From NCBI RefSeq assembly GCF_017815515.1, contig NZ_CP072611.1:248001-312000 (forward strand): a DNA stretch of 64,000 bases, read 5' to 3'. Position numbers and translations under genes: made by a program. Of this stretch, positions 56,204-64,000 are shown piece after piece (position 1 is the first letter of the stretch; every line of letters starts with the position of its first letter). The DNA comes from Aureimonas populi. GTDB taxonomy: Bacteria > Pseudomonadota > Alphaproteobacteria > Rhizobiales > Rhizobiaceae. The notes under the pieces were generated by a model. The model had not been told where the DNA came from and did no database searches. It saw only the letters and a list, made by a program, of their open reading frames with translations.

Positions 56204-57781
56204 TCAAGCGGGCAGCGTCACATGGTCGCCGAACATGCGCATCTCGCCGTCCGGCCGGGCGAAGAACTCGATGTCCGAGCGATGGCCCCAATTGTAGACG
56301 CTCTTCCACATGTAGTAGCCCGGCGTCACGTCCTGCCAGGCCTGCGAGAGCTTGAGATAGGCGGCCTTGCGGTCCTCGAACTCCACGGCCTCCTCGAACG
56401 CCCTGCCGGCCTCCAGATAGTCCGGCGTCGGGTCCCAGGTCTTCCAGTGCGCGGTGGAGCGGCTGGCGGTGGGGCCCCAGTCGAGCCAGAGCGGCTGGTA
56501 CGGGTCGCCCGGGATGAAGTCGGTGGACATCGACATGTTCATCAGGTGGTAGGGGCGCGAATAGACCAGCTCGAAATTGTCGAGCACCACGGCCTGAACG
56601 TTGACGCCGACCTGCCGCCACATCTCCACCATGATCTCGGCCGCCGCCTCGTAGTTCGGGTAGAACTGGCGCGTGATGTGCCATCGCAGCGGCTGGCCGT
56701 CATAGCCCGACTGCTCGATCAGCGCCCTGGCGGCCTCCACGTCGTAGGGCAGCGGGTTGGGCATGTCGGGGTCGTAGAAGGGGCCGTATTCGGGGAAGTT
56801 GAAGGGCACCGCCGGGTGGAAGGTGGTGTCGCCGAACAGGGCCTGCACGATCGTGTCCATGTCGATGGCCTGGACCATGCCCTTGCGCAGGTTGACATCC
56901 ACCAGCGGGTTGTCCTCCGGGTCCGCCCGGCAGTTGAAGGCGAAGGCGGGGTAGTTGCCGGCCAGCGCGCGCGCCACCGTCACATTGTCGTAGCTTTCGA
57001 GCTGCGCTTCCTGGTCGGTGGGAATGTTGGCGATGAAGTCGAACTCGCGCGAGACGAGGCCCGCCATGCGGCCGGAGAACTCCGGAACGATGGTCCAGAC
57101 GATCCTCTCGGCCGGCGGCGGACCCTCCCAGTAATCGTCGAACGCCTCCATCTCCAGCACTTCGCCGGAGCGGAAGCGGGTCACGCTGTAGGGGCCCGAG
57201 CCCACCGGCGCCTGTCCGAAGGCGTCCACGCCCTTGTCCAGATAGGCCTTCTTGGGCACCACGAAGCCGATATAGCCGGTGAGCTTGCCGGGAATGTAGG
57301 GATCGACGCGGTCCGTCTCGATTTCGAGCGTCAGATCGTCCAGCGCCTCGACGCGCACGAAGCCGGCGGTGAAGGTCTTGCCGCGCGGCTCGAAGGGCTG
57401 CTCGCCCCACAGCCGCTCGGGCCCGAGGGTGAAGGCCACGTCCTCGGCGGTCATGGTCTCGCCGTCGTGGAATCTCACCCCCTCGCGCAGCTTGAGGGTC
57501 CAGACGGTGCCGTCCTGCGTCCACTCCGTCGCCACGCCGGGCTTCAGGGCCAGCCCCTGCTCGTCCGCCATGTAGTCGCGCTCGATGAGGTGCGAATAGA
57601 TGTTGGGGAAGAACCGGCGCGTGGTGGTGGAGATGCCGTTGATCGTGTTGATGTTGGCCCACAGATTGTCCACCGCCACGGTCAGGGTCGGGCGTGACTG
57701 CGCGAAGGCCCGCCCGCCGGGGAGCGAGAGCGCCGCGCCGGCGGCCAGTGAGTATTTTCCGAAGCTGCGTCTGGTGATCAT
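56204..57781 (-). CDS. Tat-exported peptide-type ABC substrate-binding protein
   Basis: This 525-aa family-5 binding protein begins MITRRSFGKYSLAAGAALSL, a twin-arginine signal. It continues with GVATEWTQDGTVWTLKLREG near 87-106 and RFHDGETMTAEDVAFTLGPE near 108-127. An AAGGAG ribosome site fixes the ATG at 57781. The ligand is unknown but should fit the creatininase-family enzyme encoded next. Confidence 0.93.
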   Translation of the reverse strand: MITRRSFGKYSLAAGAALSLPGGRAFAQSRPTLTVAVDNLWANINTINGISTTTRRFFPNIYSHLIERDYMADEQGLALKPGVATEWTQDGTVWTLKLREGVRFHDGETMTAEDVAFTLGPERLWGEQPFEPRGKTFTAGFVRVEALDDLTLEIETDRVDPYIPGKLTGYIGFVVPKKAYLDKGVDAFGQAPVGSGPYSVTRFRSGEVLEMEAFDDYWEGPPPAERIVWTIVPEFSGRMAGLVSREFDFIANIPTDQEAQLESYDNVTVARALAGNYPAFAFNCRADPEDNPLVDVNLRKGMVQAIDMDTIVQALFGDTTFHPAVPFNFPEYGPFYDPDMPNPLPYDVEAARALIEQSGYDGQPLRWHITRQFYPNYEAAAEIMVEMWRQVGVNVQAVVLDNFELVYSRPYHLMNMSMSTDFIPGDPYQPLWLDWGPTASRSTAHWKTWDPTPDYLEAGRAFEEAVEFEDRKAAYLKLSQAWQDVTPGYYMWKSVYNWGHRSDIEFFARPDGEMRMFGDHVTLPA

Positions 57782-57813
57782 CGGTCTCACTCCTTGTCGT
57801 TGCGGATGGTTCG

Positions 57814-58653
57814 TCAGCTCGTGCGCTGCTTGAGCATGGGGTCGAGCCGGTCGCGCAGCGCGTCTCCCAGCACCGACATGGACAGCGTGATCACGAAGAT
57901 GAGCGCGCCCGGCCAGACGGAGATCCACCATGCGGTGGAGAGATAGTCGCGCCCGTCGCCGAGGATCTGGCCGAGGCTGGCGTTCGGCGGCTGGATGCCG
58001 AGGCCGAGGAACGAGAGCGAGGTCTCCAGGAGGATGATCTGCGGGAAGGTCAGGGTGATCTGCACGATCAGCGCCGAGGCCACGTTGGGCAGGATGTGCC
58101 TGCCGTAGAGTTGCACGGGATGGGCGCCCAGCGCCACCACCGCGCGCGCATAGGGCTGCGAGGCGGCCGAAAGCACCACGCCCCGCGCCAGGCGCGCATA
58201 GGTCTCCCAGCCGAACATGCCCATCAGGATGACGAACAGCGTCAGCGAATTGCCGAAGAAGGCCAGAAGCGTCAGCGCGATGAGGATGAAGGGCAGCGAG
58301 GCCTGGAAATCGACCACCATCATCAGCACCTCCTCCACCCAGCCGCGGAAATGCGCCGCGACGAAGCCGACGAGCGTGCCGAACACCGCCCCGATCAGCG
58401 TGCCCGCCAGCGCCACGGCCAGCGACATCTGGAGCCCGGCCACGAGCCGCGCGACCATGTCGCGCCCGAGCCGGTCGGTGCCGAGGGGATATTGCTCCGG
58501 CCCGCCGAGGAAGGCGGGCGGCTTCAGCCGGTTGAGGAGGTCCTGCCCCGTGACGGCATGGGGCGTGAGGACATTGCCCAGCAGCGCGACGAGGACGACC
58601 GCGCCGAGGACGGCGGCGGAAAGGAGCACCACGATGGAGGGACGCCGGCTCAC
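57814..58653 (-). CDS. Peptide-type ABC transporter permease (DppC type)
   Basis: This 279-aa permease has YPLGTDRLGRDMVARLVAGL near 54-73 and the EAA-like segment ARAVVALGAHPVQLYGRHIL near 168-187. It overlaps the DppB-type gene by four bases and lies 32 bp before the binding-protein gene. Confidence 0.94.
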   Translation of the reverse strand: MSRRPSIVVLLSAAVLGAVVLVALLGNVLTPHAVTGQDLLNRLKPPAFLGGPEQYPLGTDRLGRDMVARLVAGLQMSLAVALAGTLIGAVFGTLVGFVAAHFRGWVEEVLMMVVDFQASLPFILIALTLLAFFGNSLTLFVILMGMFGWETYARLARGVVLSAASQPYARAVVALGAHPVQLYGRHILPNVASALIVQITLTFPQIILLETSLSFLGLGIQPPNASLGQILGDGRDYLSTAWWISVWPGALIFVITLSMSVLGDALRDRLDPMLKQRTS

Positions 58654-59573
58654 CGCGCGCCTCCACGGATGCGCGGGTCGAGAAGCCCGTAGGTGAGATC
58701 GACGATGAGGTTGGCCAGGACCATGGTGACGGCGATGACGAGCACCAGCCCCTGAACGAGGGCAAGATCGCGCTGCGAGACCGCCGTGACGAGAAGCCGC
58801 CCGACGCCGGGCCAGGCGAAGACGGTTTCCACCACGATGGCGCCGGCGATGAGCTGGCCGAGATTGAGGCCCACGATGGTCACGATCGGGATCGCCGCGT
58901 TCGGGAAGGCATGAAGGAGGATGCGCTTGCCGAAGGGCACGCCCTTGGCGGCGGCGGCGCGCATATAGGGCTTTTCAAGTACCTCCAGCATGGCCGAGCG
59001 GGTGAAGCGGGCGAGCGTGCCGGCCGTGAAGGTGCCAAGCGTGGCGGCCGGCATGAGCAGGTGCCAGATCGTGCCCGTCCCCGAGGAGGGCAGCACCTGC
59101 CAGACGAGCGAGAAGAGGAGGATCATGAGAATGCCGAGGAAGAAGTTCGGCAGCGCGAAGCCGAACACGGCAAAAGCCATGATGGCCCGGTCGATCAGGC
59201 GCCCCCGGCGCAGCGCCGCCACGATGCCGGCCGGAATGCCCACCAGCGCGGCCATGAGATAGGCGGCGAGGCCGAGCGTGAGCGTGGCCGGCACCCGTTC
59301 CAGGATGATGTCCAGCACCGGCCGGTGGTCGCGCAGGGAGTCGCCGAACTGGCCGGTGGCCATCTGCGCCACATAGTGCAGGTATTGCACGCCCAGCGGG
59401 CGGTCGAGCCCCCATTGCACGCGGAACTGCTCGATCTCGTTCGGCATGGCATCCGCCCCGAGCAGCGCCACGACCGGGTCGCCCGAGGTGCGCAGGACGA
59501 TGAAGGTGAAGGTCACGACGAACCAGAGCGTCAGGATCGTGCGTGCCAGTTTGATCAGCCAGAAGCGTGTCAT
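58650..59573 (-). CDS. Peptide-type ABC transporter permease (DppB type)
   Basis: This 307-aa permease has FRVQWGLDRPLGVQYLHYVA near 52-71 and the loop MRAAAAKGVPFGKRILLHAF near 208-227, ending YGLLDPRIRGG. The ATG at 59573 (MTRFWLI) is chosen over 59621. It is first in the minus-strand operon, divergent from a LysR gene 102 bp away. Confidence 0.94.
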   Translation of the reverse strand: MTRFWLIKLARTILTLWFVVTFTFIVLRTSGDPVVALLGADAMPNEIEQFRVQWGLDRPLGVQYLHYVAQMATGQFGDSLRDHRPVLDIILERVPATLTLGLAAYLMAALVGIPAGIVAALRRGRLIDRAIMAFAVFGFALPNFFLGILMILLFSLVWQVLPSSGTGTIWHLLMPAATLGTFTAGTLARFTRSAMLEVLEKPYMRAAAAKGVPFGKRILLHAFPNAAIPIVTIVGLNLGQLIAGAIVVETVFAWPGVGRLLVTAVSQRDLALVQGLVLVIAVTMVLANLIVDLTYGLLDPRIRGGAR

Positions 59574-59662
59574 GGAGGGAACGGGGTTCCTCGGCCGGCG
59601 ACGATGAAGCCAGCGAAACACGCGTCCCCGGTGGGATCAATTGGTAAACGCGCACATACTTG

Positions 59663-59677
59663 ATATGGAAAACATAT
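59663..59677. promoter_or_regulatory. LysR-type dyad overlapping the LysR start codon
   Basis: The perfect dyad ATATG-N5-CATAT fits the T-N11-A rule for LysR boxes. It covers the first two bases of the LysR ATG, which suggests autorepression. The divergent permease operon begins 90 bp away, so the same site may serve both. Confidence 0.5.
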
Positions 59678-60632
59678 GAATGCGGGATTCGACCTTCGGC
59701 AATTGCGCTATTTCGTCTGCCTGGCGGAGGAGCTGCATTTCGGCCGGGCGGCCGAGCGGCTCGGCATCGCCCAGGCCCCGCTCAGCCAGCAGATCCGGCA
59801 GATGGAGGAGCGTCTGGGGGTCGTGCTCTTCCAGCGCACCACGCGGCGCACGCGCCTCACCTCGGCCGGCGAGACGCTGCTCGGCCATGCGCGGACGATC
59901 CTGGACGGGGTGGAGCGCGCTGTCGCCCATACCCGCGCCATGTCCAGCGAGGAGACCGGGCGCCTGGCCATCGCCGGCGTCAGCGTGGCGATGACGCATG
60001 TGATCCCGCCGATCCTGGCCGAGTTCCGCAAGAGCTGGCCCGCCGTGATCGTGGACGTGCTGCCGCTCGGCACGGGCGAGCAGTTGCGCACGCTGGAAAC
60101 GGGCGAGATCAACATCGCCTTCATCCGCCCCACCGAGCGCGCCGCCTTCATGCAGATGGAGACCCTGATGAGCGAGGGCTTCGTCGCCGCCTTGCCGAGG
60201 GGCCACAGGCTGGCGGAGAAGGACGAGGTCCACCTGGAGGACTTCCTCGGCGAATCGCTCATCGGCTATGCCTCGATCCTGGGCGCCAACTACGCGACGA
60301 TCATGATGACGGCGCTCAGGCGCGCCGGGCTCCAGGCGCGGGTGGTGCGCGAGTGCACGCACACCATGGCGGTGGCCACGCATGTGGCCTCGGGCCTCGG
60401 CACGGCGATCATGCCCGCCTGGATCGCCAATATCCGCTCGCCCTATCTGGAGTTCCGCCCCATCGCGGACCTGCCGCGCTCCATAGACCTCGTGGTGGCG
60501 TGGCCGACGGGCGAGACCTCGCCCATCGTCCTCGACTTCATCGAGACGACGCGCCGCGTGGCGGCGAGGATCGCGCCCGAACTCGGCTTCCTGCCGAGGG
60601 AGCGGCCCCTGGCCGCGCCCGCCGGGGCCTGA
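59676..60632 (+). CDS. LysR-family transcription regulator
   Basis: This 318-aa regulator has an N-terminal helix-turn-helix: FDLRQLRYFVCLAEELHFGR, then AAERLGIAQAPLSQQIRQME at about 5-50. A LysR_substrate domain follows at about 95-300. The opening resembles BenM/CatM-type regulators of catabolic operons. It is divergent from the creatininase/peptide-transport operon, its probable target, and convergent with the 2-hydroxyacid dehydrogenase gene. Confidence 0.93.
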   Translation: MNAGFDLRQLRYFVCLAEELHFGRAAERLGIAQAPLSQQIRQMEERLGVVLFQRTTRRTRLTSAGETLLGHARTILDGVERAVAHTRAMSSEETGRLAIAGVSVAMTHVIPPILAEFRKSWPAVIVDVLPLGTGEQLRTLETGEINIAFIRPTERAAFMQMETLMSEGFVAALPRGHRLAEKDEVHLEDFLGESLIGYASILGANYATIMMTALRRAGLQARVVRECTHTMAVATHVASGLGTAIMPAWIANIRSPYLEFRPIADLPRSIDLVVAWPTGETSPIVLDFIETTRRVAARIAPELGFLPRERPLAAPAGA

Positions 60633-60642
60633 ACGCGGCCCC

Positions 60643-61602
60643 TTACACCAGGATGTCGATGGCGTTGGGTTCGCGCCCGTCCTCCACGGCCTTCAGATTG
60701 GCGATCATCCGCTCCATCGTCGGCACGAAGGAATCGGCGGAGACCGCGCCGATATGCGGCGTGACGATGACCCGCTCCAGGCCCATCAGCGGGTTGTCGG
60801 CGCGCGCGGGCTCGATGGAGAAGACATCGACGCCCGCCCCGCGCAGGCGCCCTTCCGAGATCGCGTCGGCGACGGCCTCCTCGTCCATCACGCCCCCGCG
60901 CGCGGCATTGACGAGGATCGCGTCCGGCTTCATCAGCGCCAGCCTCTCGCGGTTGATGAGGTTGCGGGTGGAGGCGTTCAGCTCGCAGTTCAGCGTCACC
61001 ACGTCGGAGCGCGACAGCAGTTCCTCCAGCGAGGCGTAGCGGGCCCCGATGCGGGCCTCCTCCTCCGGGTCGAGGGGCAGGCGCTTGGTGTAGAGGAGCG
61101 TGCAGCCGAAGCCCGAAAGGAGCCGCGCCAGCGCCTTGCCGATATACCCCATGCCCACGATGCCGACCGTGCGGCCCGACAAGCGCATGGAGCTGGCGGC
61201 CAGCTCGCCCTTGCGCCACCGGCCATCGGAAAGCCCCACATGGCCGCGCACGATGTTGCGGTTCAGCGCCAGGATGAGGCCGAGCGTCGTCTCGGCCACC
61301 GCCACGGCGTTCGCGCCGGTCGTGCGCAGCACCCGCACCCCGTTGCGGCGCGCGGCGTCGAGGTCGATGCTGTCGTAGCCCACGCCCCATTTGTGGATGG
61401 CCTTCACGCCCGGCAGGGCCATCATCGCCGCCGTCACGGGCGCGTCGCCGGTGATGGCGAAGGCGGCCCCGTCCAGCACCGCCGCCTGGTCCGCCGCCTC
61501 GCGCGAGGCGGCGCTCGAAAGGTCCCAGCCCTCCGGCAGGAGGGGGCGGATGCGCTCCAGCCGCTCGGGCGTGGCGGGGTCGAGCATCACCAGTCGGGTC
61601 AT
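60643..61602 (-). CDS. D-2-hydroxyacid dehydrogenase (NAD(P)-dependent)
   Basis: This 319-aa oxidoreductase has the Rossmann motif GIVGMGYIGKALARLLSGFG near 145-164. The catalytic triad lies in NAARGGVMDEEAV (Arg), a following Glu and TPHIGAVS (His). It interconverts a 2-oxo acid and a D-2-hydroxy acid, possibly glyoxylate, hydroxypyruvate or a 3-phosphoglycerate-like acid. A GGAG site favours the ATG at 61602 over the GTG at 61608. It lies 21 bp after the gamma-glutamyltransferase gene on the same strand. Confidence 0.93.
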   Translation of the reverse strand: MTRLVMLDPATPERLERIRPLLPEGWDLSSAASREAADQAAVLDGAAFAITGDAPVTAAMMALPGVKAIHKWGVGYDSIDLDAARRNGVRVLRTTGANAVAVAETTLGLILALNRNIVRGHVGLSDGRWRKGELAASSMRLSGRTVGIVGMGYIGKALARLLSGFGCTLLYTKRLPLDPEEEARIGARYASLEELLSRSDVVTLNCELNASTRNLINRERLALMKPDAILVNAARGGVMDEEAVADAISEGRLRGAGVDVFSIEPARADNPLMGLERVIVTPHIGAVSADSFVPTMERMIANLKAVEDGREPNAIDILV

Positions 61603-61623
61603 CGTCACGTCTCCGGTCCGTCG

Positions 61624-63282
61624 TCAGATCTGAAAGCGGACGCCGGGCCTCGCCAGCCCGCCGCCCTGGGCCATCGCCACCCCGTCGGCACGCCAGCAGG
61701 CCGCGCCGGTCATCATGCCGTCGGGGGTGAACTCGATGGCGTTCATGCCCCCGCCGATGGTCTTGACCAGCCTCACCTCGTGCCCGGCGGCGGCAAGCGC
61801 GCCCTCCATCGCGGCGTAGGCCGGCTCCAGCTCGACATGCTGCCCGTCCGTCCACAGCCGGGGCGCTTCCACCGCCGACTGCAAGTCCATGCCATGGTCG
61901 ATCAGGTTGACGATCGCCTGCATGGCGGAGGGGAAGATGCGCACCGCCCCGGGCAGGCCGAGCGCGAAGCGCGGCCGGCCGTCCTTCAGCACGATCATCG
62001 GCGCCATGGAGGTCGGCACCCGCTTGCCCGGCGCGATGGACATGGCCCGGCCGGGATGCGGATCGTAGTTCAGCATGTAGTTGTTGGGGATGATTCCCGT
62101 GCCCGGCACCATGATGCGCGCGCCGAACAGGCCGTTGATCGTGTGGGTGGCGCACACGATGTTGCCATCGCGGTCGGCCACCGTGATGTGGGTGGTATCG
62201 GCGCTTTCGTGCAGCGCGGGCCCGAGCGAGCGCGCGGGCTGCGCCATCCGGGCAAGGCAGGCGCGGGCATAGTCCTTGGAGGTATAGCGCTCCACCGGCA
62301 CATCCACGAAGTCCGGGTCGCCGGAAGCCGCGCGCCGGTCCTCGAAGGCGATGCGGATCACCTCGGCCAGGAGGCGCAGGCTCTCGGCGCTGCCGAAGCC
62401 GAGCGCCCGCATGTCGCAGGTCTCCAGCATGTTCAGCATCTGTGTCACATGCACGCCCGAGGACGCCGGCGGCGGCGGCCCGGCAACCTCATGGCCGCGA
62501 TAGGTGCCGAAGATCGCCTCGCGCTCCATCGCGCGATAGCCGACCAGATCGTCCATCGTCAGCCGCCCGGCATCCGGGCCCCCGGTCGCCAGCCGCTCGA
62601 CGAGCGCCGCGCCCAGCGCCCCGCCATGCAGCGCCGCCGCGCCGTGGGCCTGCACGAGGCGCAGGCTCTGCGCGTAATCGCCCATCACCATCCGCTCGCC
62701 CGGCCGGGCCGGCGCGCCGCCCGGCAGGAACAGGCGCGCCGTTTCGGGGTCGGCGGCAAGGTCCGCCTCGTGCTCGCGGATCGCTCCGTGCAGATAGTGG
62801 CTGACGGTAAAGCCCCGCGCGGCCGTGCGGGCGGCCGGCTCAGCCACGTCGGCGAAGGGCAGCTTGCCGAACCGCTCGTGCATCAGGCACCAGCCGCGCA
62901 GATTGCCCGGAACGGCGACGGCGGAGGGCCCCACGCGGTTGCGGCGCTCGCGGGTCTCCATATAGTCCGGCGGCAGGTCGGAGACGGGCTCGTACATGTC
63001 GGCCGTCATCGCCGCGCCGGCCGTGGAGAGCGCGTCGATGACGACATGCCGCCCGTCCGCCAGCCGCACATGCGAGAGCCCCCCGCCCGCGATGCCGACC
63101 ATCATGGGCTCCACCACCGTCAGCGTCAGCAGCGCGGCCACCGCCGCGTCGATGGCGTTGCCGCCGGCCGCCAGCATTTCCGCCCCGGCCGCCGAGCCCA
63201 GCGGCGCGTTGGTCACAACCACCCCGAGCGCGCCGGAGGCCGGGCGCTTCTCGCAGGTGAAGGGCAGGCGCGATCCAGCCAA
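61624..63282 (-). CDS. Gamma-glutamyltransferase-family protein
   Basis: This 552-aa Ntn-hydrolase should self-cleave before the Thr in ADTTHITVADRDGN near 369. Other family segments are AAGAEMLAAGGNAIDAAVAA near 26-45 and PPPPASSGVHVTQMLNMLE near 272-290. It transfers or hydrolyses gamma-glutamyl groups, or acts as a related acylase. A GGGAG site precedes the TTG at 63282. I see no convincing signal peptide, so cytoplasmic location is possible. It runs toward the hydroxyacid dehydrogenase gene. Confidence 0.9.
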   Translation of the reverse strand: MAGSRLPFTCEKRPASGALGVVVTNAPLGSAAGAEMLAAGGNAIDAAVAALLTLTVVEPMMVGIAGGGLSHVRLADGRHVVIDALSTAGAAMTADMYEPVSDLPPDYMETRERRNRVGPSAVAVPGNLRGWCLMHERFGKLPFADVAEPAARTAARGFTVSHYLHGAIREHEADLAADPETARLFLPGGAPARPGERMVMGDYAQSLRLVQAHGAAALHGGALGAALVERLATGGPDAGRLTMDDLVGYRAMEREAIFGTYRGHEVAGPPPPASSGVHVTQMLNMLETCDMRALGFGSAESLRLLAEVIRIAFEDRRAASGDPDFVDVPVERYTSKDYARACLARMAQPARSLGPALHESADTTHITVADRDGNIVCATHTINGLFGARIMVPGTGIIPNNYMLNYDPHPGRAMSIAPGKRVPTSMAPMIVLKDGRPRFALGLPGAVRIFPSAMQAIVNLIDHGMDLQSAVEAPRLWTDGQHVELEPAYAAMEGALAAAGHEVRLVKTIGGGMNAIEFTPDGMMTGAACWRADGVAMAQGGGLARPGVRFQI

Positions 63283-63341
63283 TGAACATCTCCCGTGGCC
63301 GTTGGTCGACAGCCGGCCGACCGGCCGGCGACACAGGATTA

Positions 63342-63379
63342 GGACGAAACGCCGGCCGCGGGGAAGCCCGCGGCCGGCG
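63342..63379 (-). terminator. Terminator downstream of the TonB-receptor gene
   Basis: CGCCGGCCGCGG (63350-63361) and CCGCGGCCGGCG (63368-63379) form a perfect 12-bp stem with a 6-base loop. On the minus strand it is followed by TTTCGTCCT. A second perfect hairpin, GCGAAAGG-CGGG-CCTTTCGC (63398-63417), lies between it and the stop codon. Confidence 0.75.
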
Positions 63380-63431
63380 CCAATCAAGGGATATCGCGCG
63401 AAAGGCGGGCCTTTCGCAGGGGCAGATGCCC

Positions 63432-64000
63432 CTAGAAGCGGTAGCTCACGTTCAGCTTGAAGGACCGGCCGGGCTCCGAATAGTAGAGGTCCGGCTGCGC
63501 GCGGCTGTCGGGCACGTTGACCGCGTCGTAATAGGTCTTGTCCAGCACGTTGAAGATGCCGCCGGCCAGCTTGAGGCCGGGCAGGCGCGCGGGCTCGTAC
63601 CAGGCGGTCACGTCCACCACGCCGTAGCCCGGCGCGACGAAGCCGTTGTCCACCCTGTCGCGGCGCGCCGCGAGCTTGGTGGAAACCTCCCCGCCCCACT
63701 CCTGGCGATCGTAGCCGAGGCCCAGAATGGCGGTGAGAGGAGAAACGGAGTCGAGATAGGTGTCGTCCGTCAGGTTGCGCCCTTCGGCATAGGCCAGCGA
63801 GCCGCGCGCGCGCCAGTAATCGAGGAAGCGCACATGCGCGCCCAGCTCGACGCCGGAGATGCGCGCGTCCGGGATGTTGTAGTAGCTGGAGATGCCGCCC
63901 TGCGGATACTCCCCGCCCGGAGGCGCGACCTGCACCACGTCGATGAAGTTCTCGTACTCGGTGCGGAAGATGTTGATATGGGCGCCGAGATCGTCCGTGC
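63432..64000 (-). CDS. TonB-dependent receptor, C-terminal part (heme/siderophore type)
   Basis: The gene runs off the right edge of the window; only the last 189 or so residues of the outer-membrane beta-barrel are seen. The frame continues from the edge as GAHINIFRTEYENFIDVVQV, then YYNIPDARISGVELG and AGGIFNVLDKTYYDAVNVPD. It ends in KLNVSYRF with the terminal Phe needed for barrel assembly. The pattern is typical of hemoglobin/heme or ferric-siderophore receptors. The ligand cannot be settled without the plug domain. Two hairpins follow the stop. Confidence 0.88.
   Translation of the reverse strand, partial: TDDLGAHINIFRTEYENFIDVVQVAPPGGEYPQGGISSYYNIPDARISGVELGAHVRFLDYWRARGSLAYAEGRNLTDDTYLDSVSPLTAILGLGYDRQEWGGEVSTKLAARRDRVDNGFVAPGYGVVDVTAWYEPARLPGLKLAGGIFNVLDKTYYDAVNVPDSRAQPDLYYSEPGRSFKLNVSYRF

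Overview
The window reads as a chromosomal segment of a high-GC alphaproteobacterium, most likely order Hyphomicrobiales (Rhizobiales). This is judged from coding style, a MinCDE operon, two xanthine-I (NMT1-type) riboswitches, MocR-type regulators and many solute ABC transporters. The family is not certain; something near Aurantimonadaceae is a guess. Typical 60-base lines are about 70% G+C, while lines in 4.5-6.2 kb are nearer 55% and the argP-lysE spacer is much lower. I saw no prophage, insertion sequence, CRISPR array or rRNA.

Layout. 0-4 kb: a pseudouridine synthase, a membrane diguanylate cyclase and lepA. 3.9-6.2 kb: an accessory islet with a 27-bp-arm inverted repeat, a broken adenine-methyltransferase remnant and a low-GC divergent argP/lysE-type pair. 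6.6-14.6 kb: a YegD-like Hsp70, a GlcG/HbpS-like protein, a BCCT transporter, a PLD-type cardiolipin synthase, an EamA transporter, and a coupled inositol-phosphatase/PfkB kinase pair. 14.7-16.9 kb: minC-minD-minE, then an unlisted 53-aa ORF and a strong terminator. 17.1 kb: tRNA-Ser(CGA), then a Tat-exported cyclase-family hydrolase.

18.6-24 kb is the most interesting block. Two xanthine-I riboswitch copies precede an NMT1/THI5-type ABC importer with an 8-oxoguanine deaminase (frameshifted here) and a stand-alone 2OG-Fe(II) oxygenase. Together they look like a xanthine/urate-sensing purine uptake and oxidation module. The second copy carries a plausible translational ON switch. 24-32.3 kb: a transaminase, class II aldolase, MocR regulator, polar amino-acid ABC importer and IsfD-like dehydrogenase, with a symmetric operator array between the divergent units. 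This suggests taurine-like amino-sulfonate or related amine use.

32.3-49.8 kb: an MHYT-GGDEF-EAL protein, then a 5-oxoprolinase/hydantoinase with a divergent MarR-type regulator. Downstream are a peptide ABC importer, an M14 zinc peptidase with a large unknown N-domain, a luciferase-like monooxygenase and a Cache-PAS-GGDEF-GAF protein. 49.8-53.1 kb: a cobalamin riboswitch and a BtuFCD-type importer. 53-59.6 kb: a six-gene minus-strand operon (two Dpp-type permeases, binding protein, creatininase-family amidohydrolase, fused ATPase, atypical RraA-family protein) with a divergent LysR gene. The window ends with a 2-hydroxyacid dehydrogenase, a gamma-glutamyltransferase-family gene and the C-terminal part of a TonB-dependent receptor.
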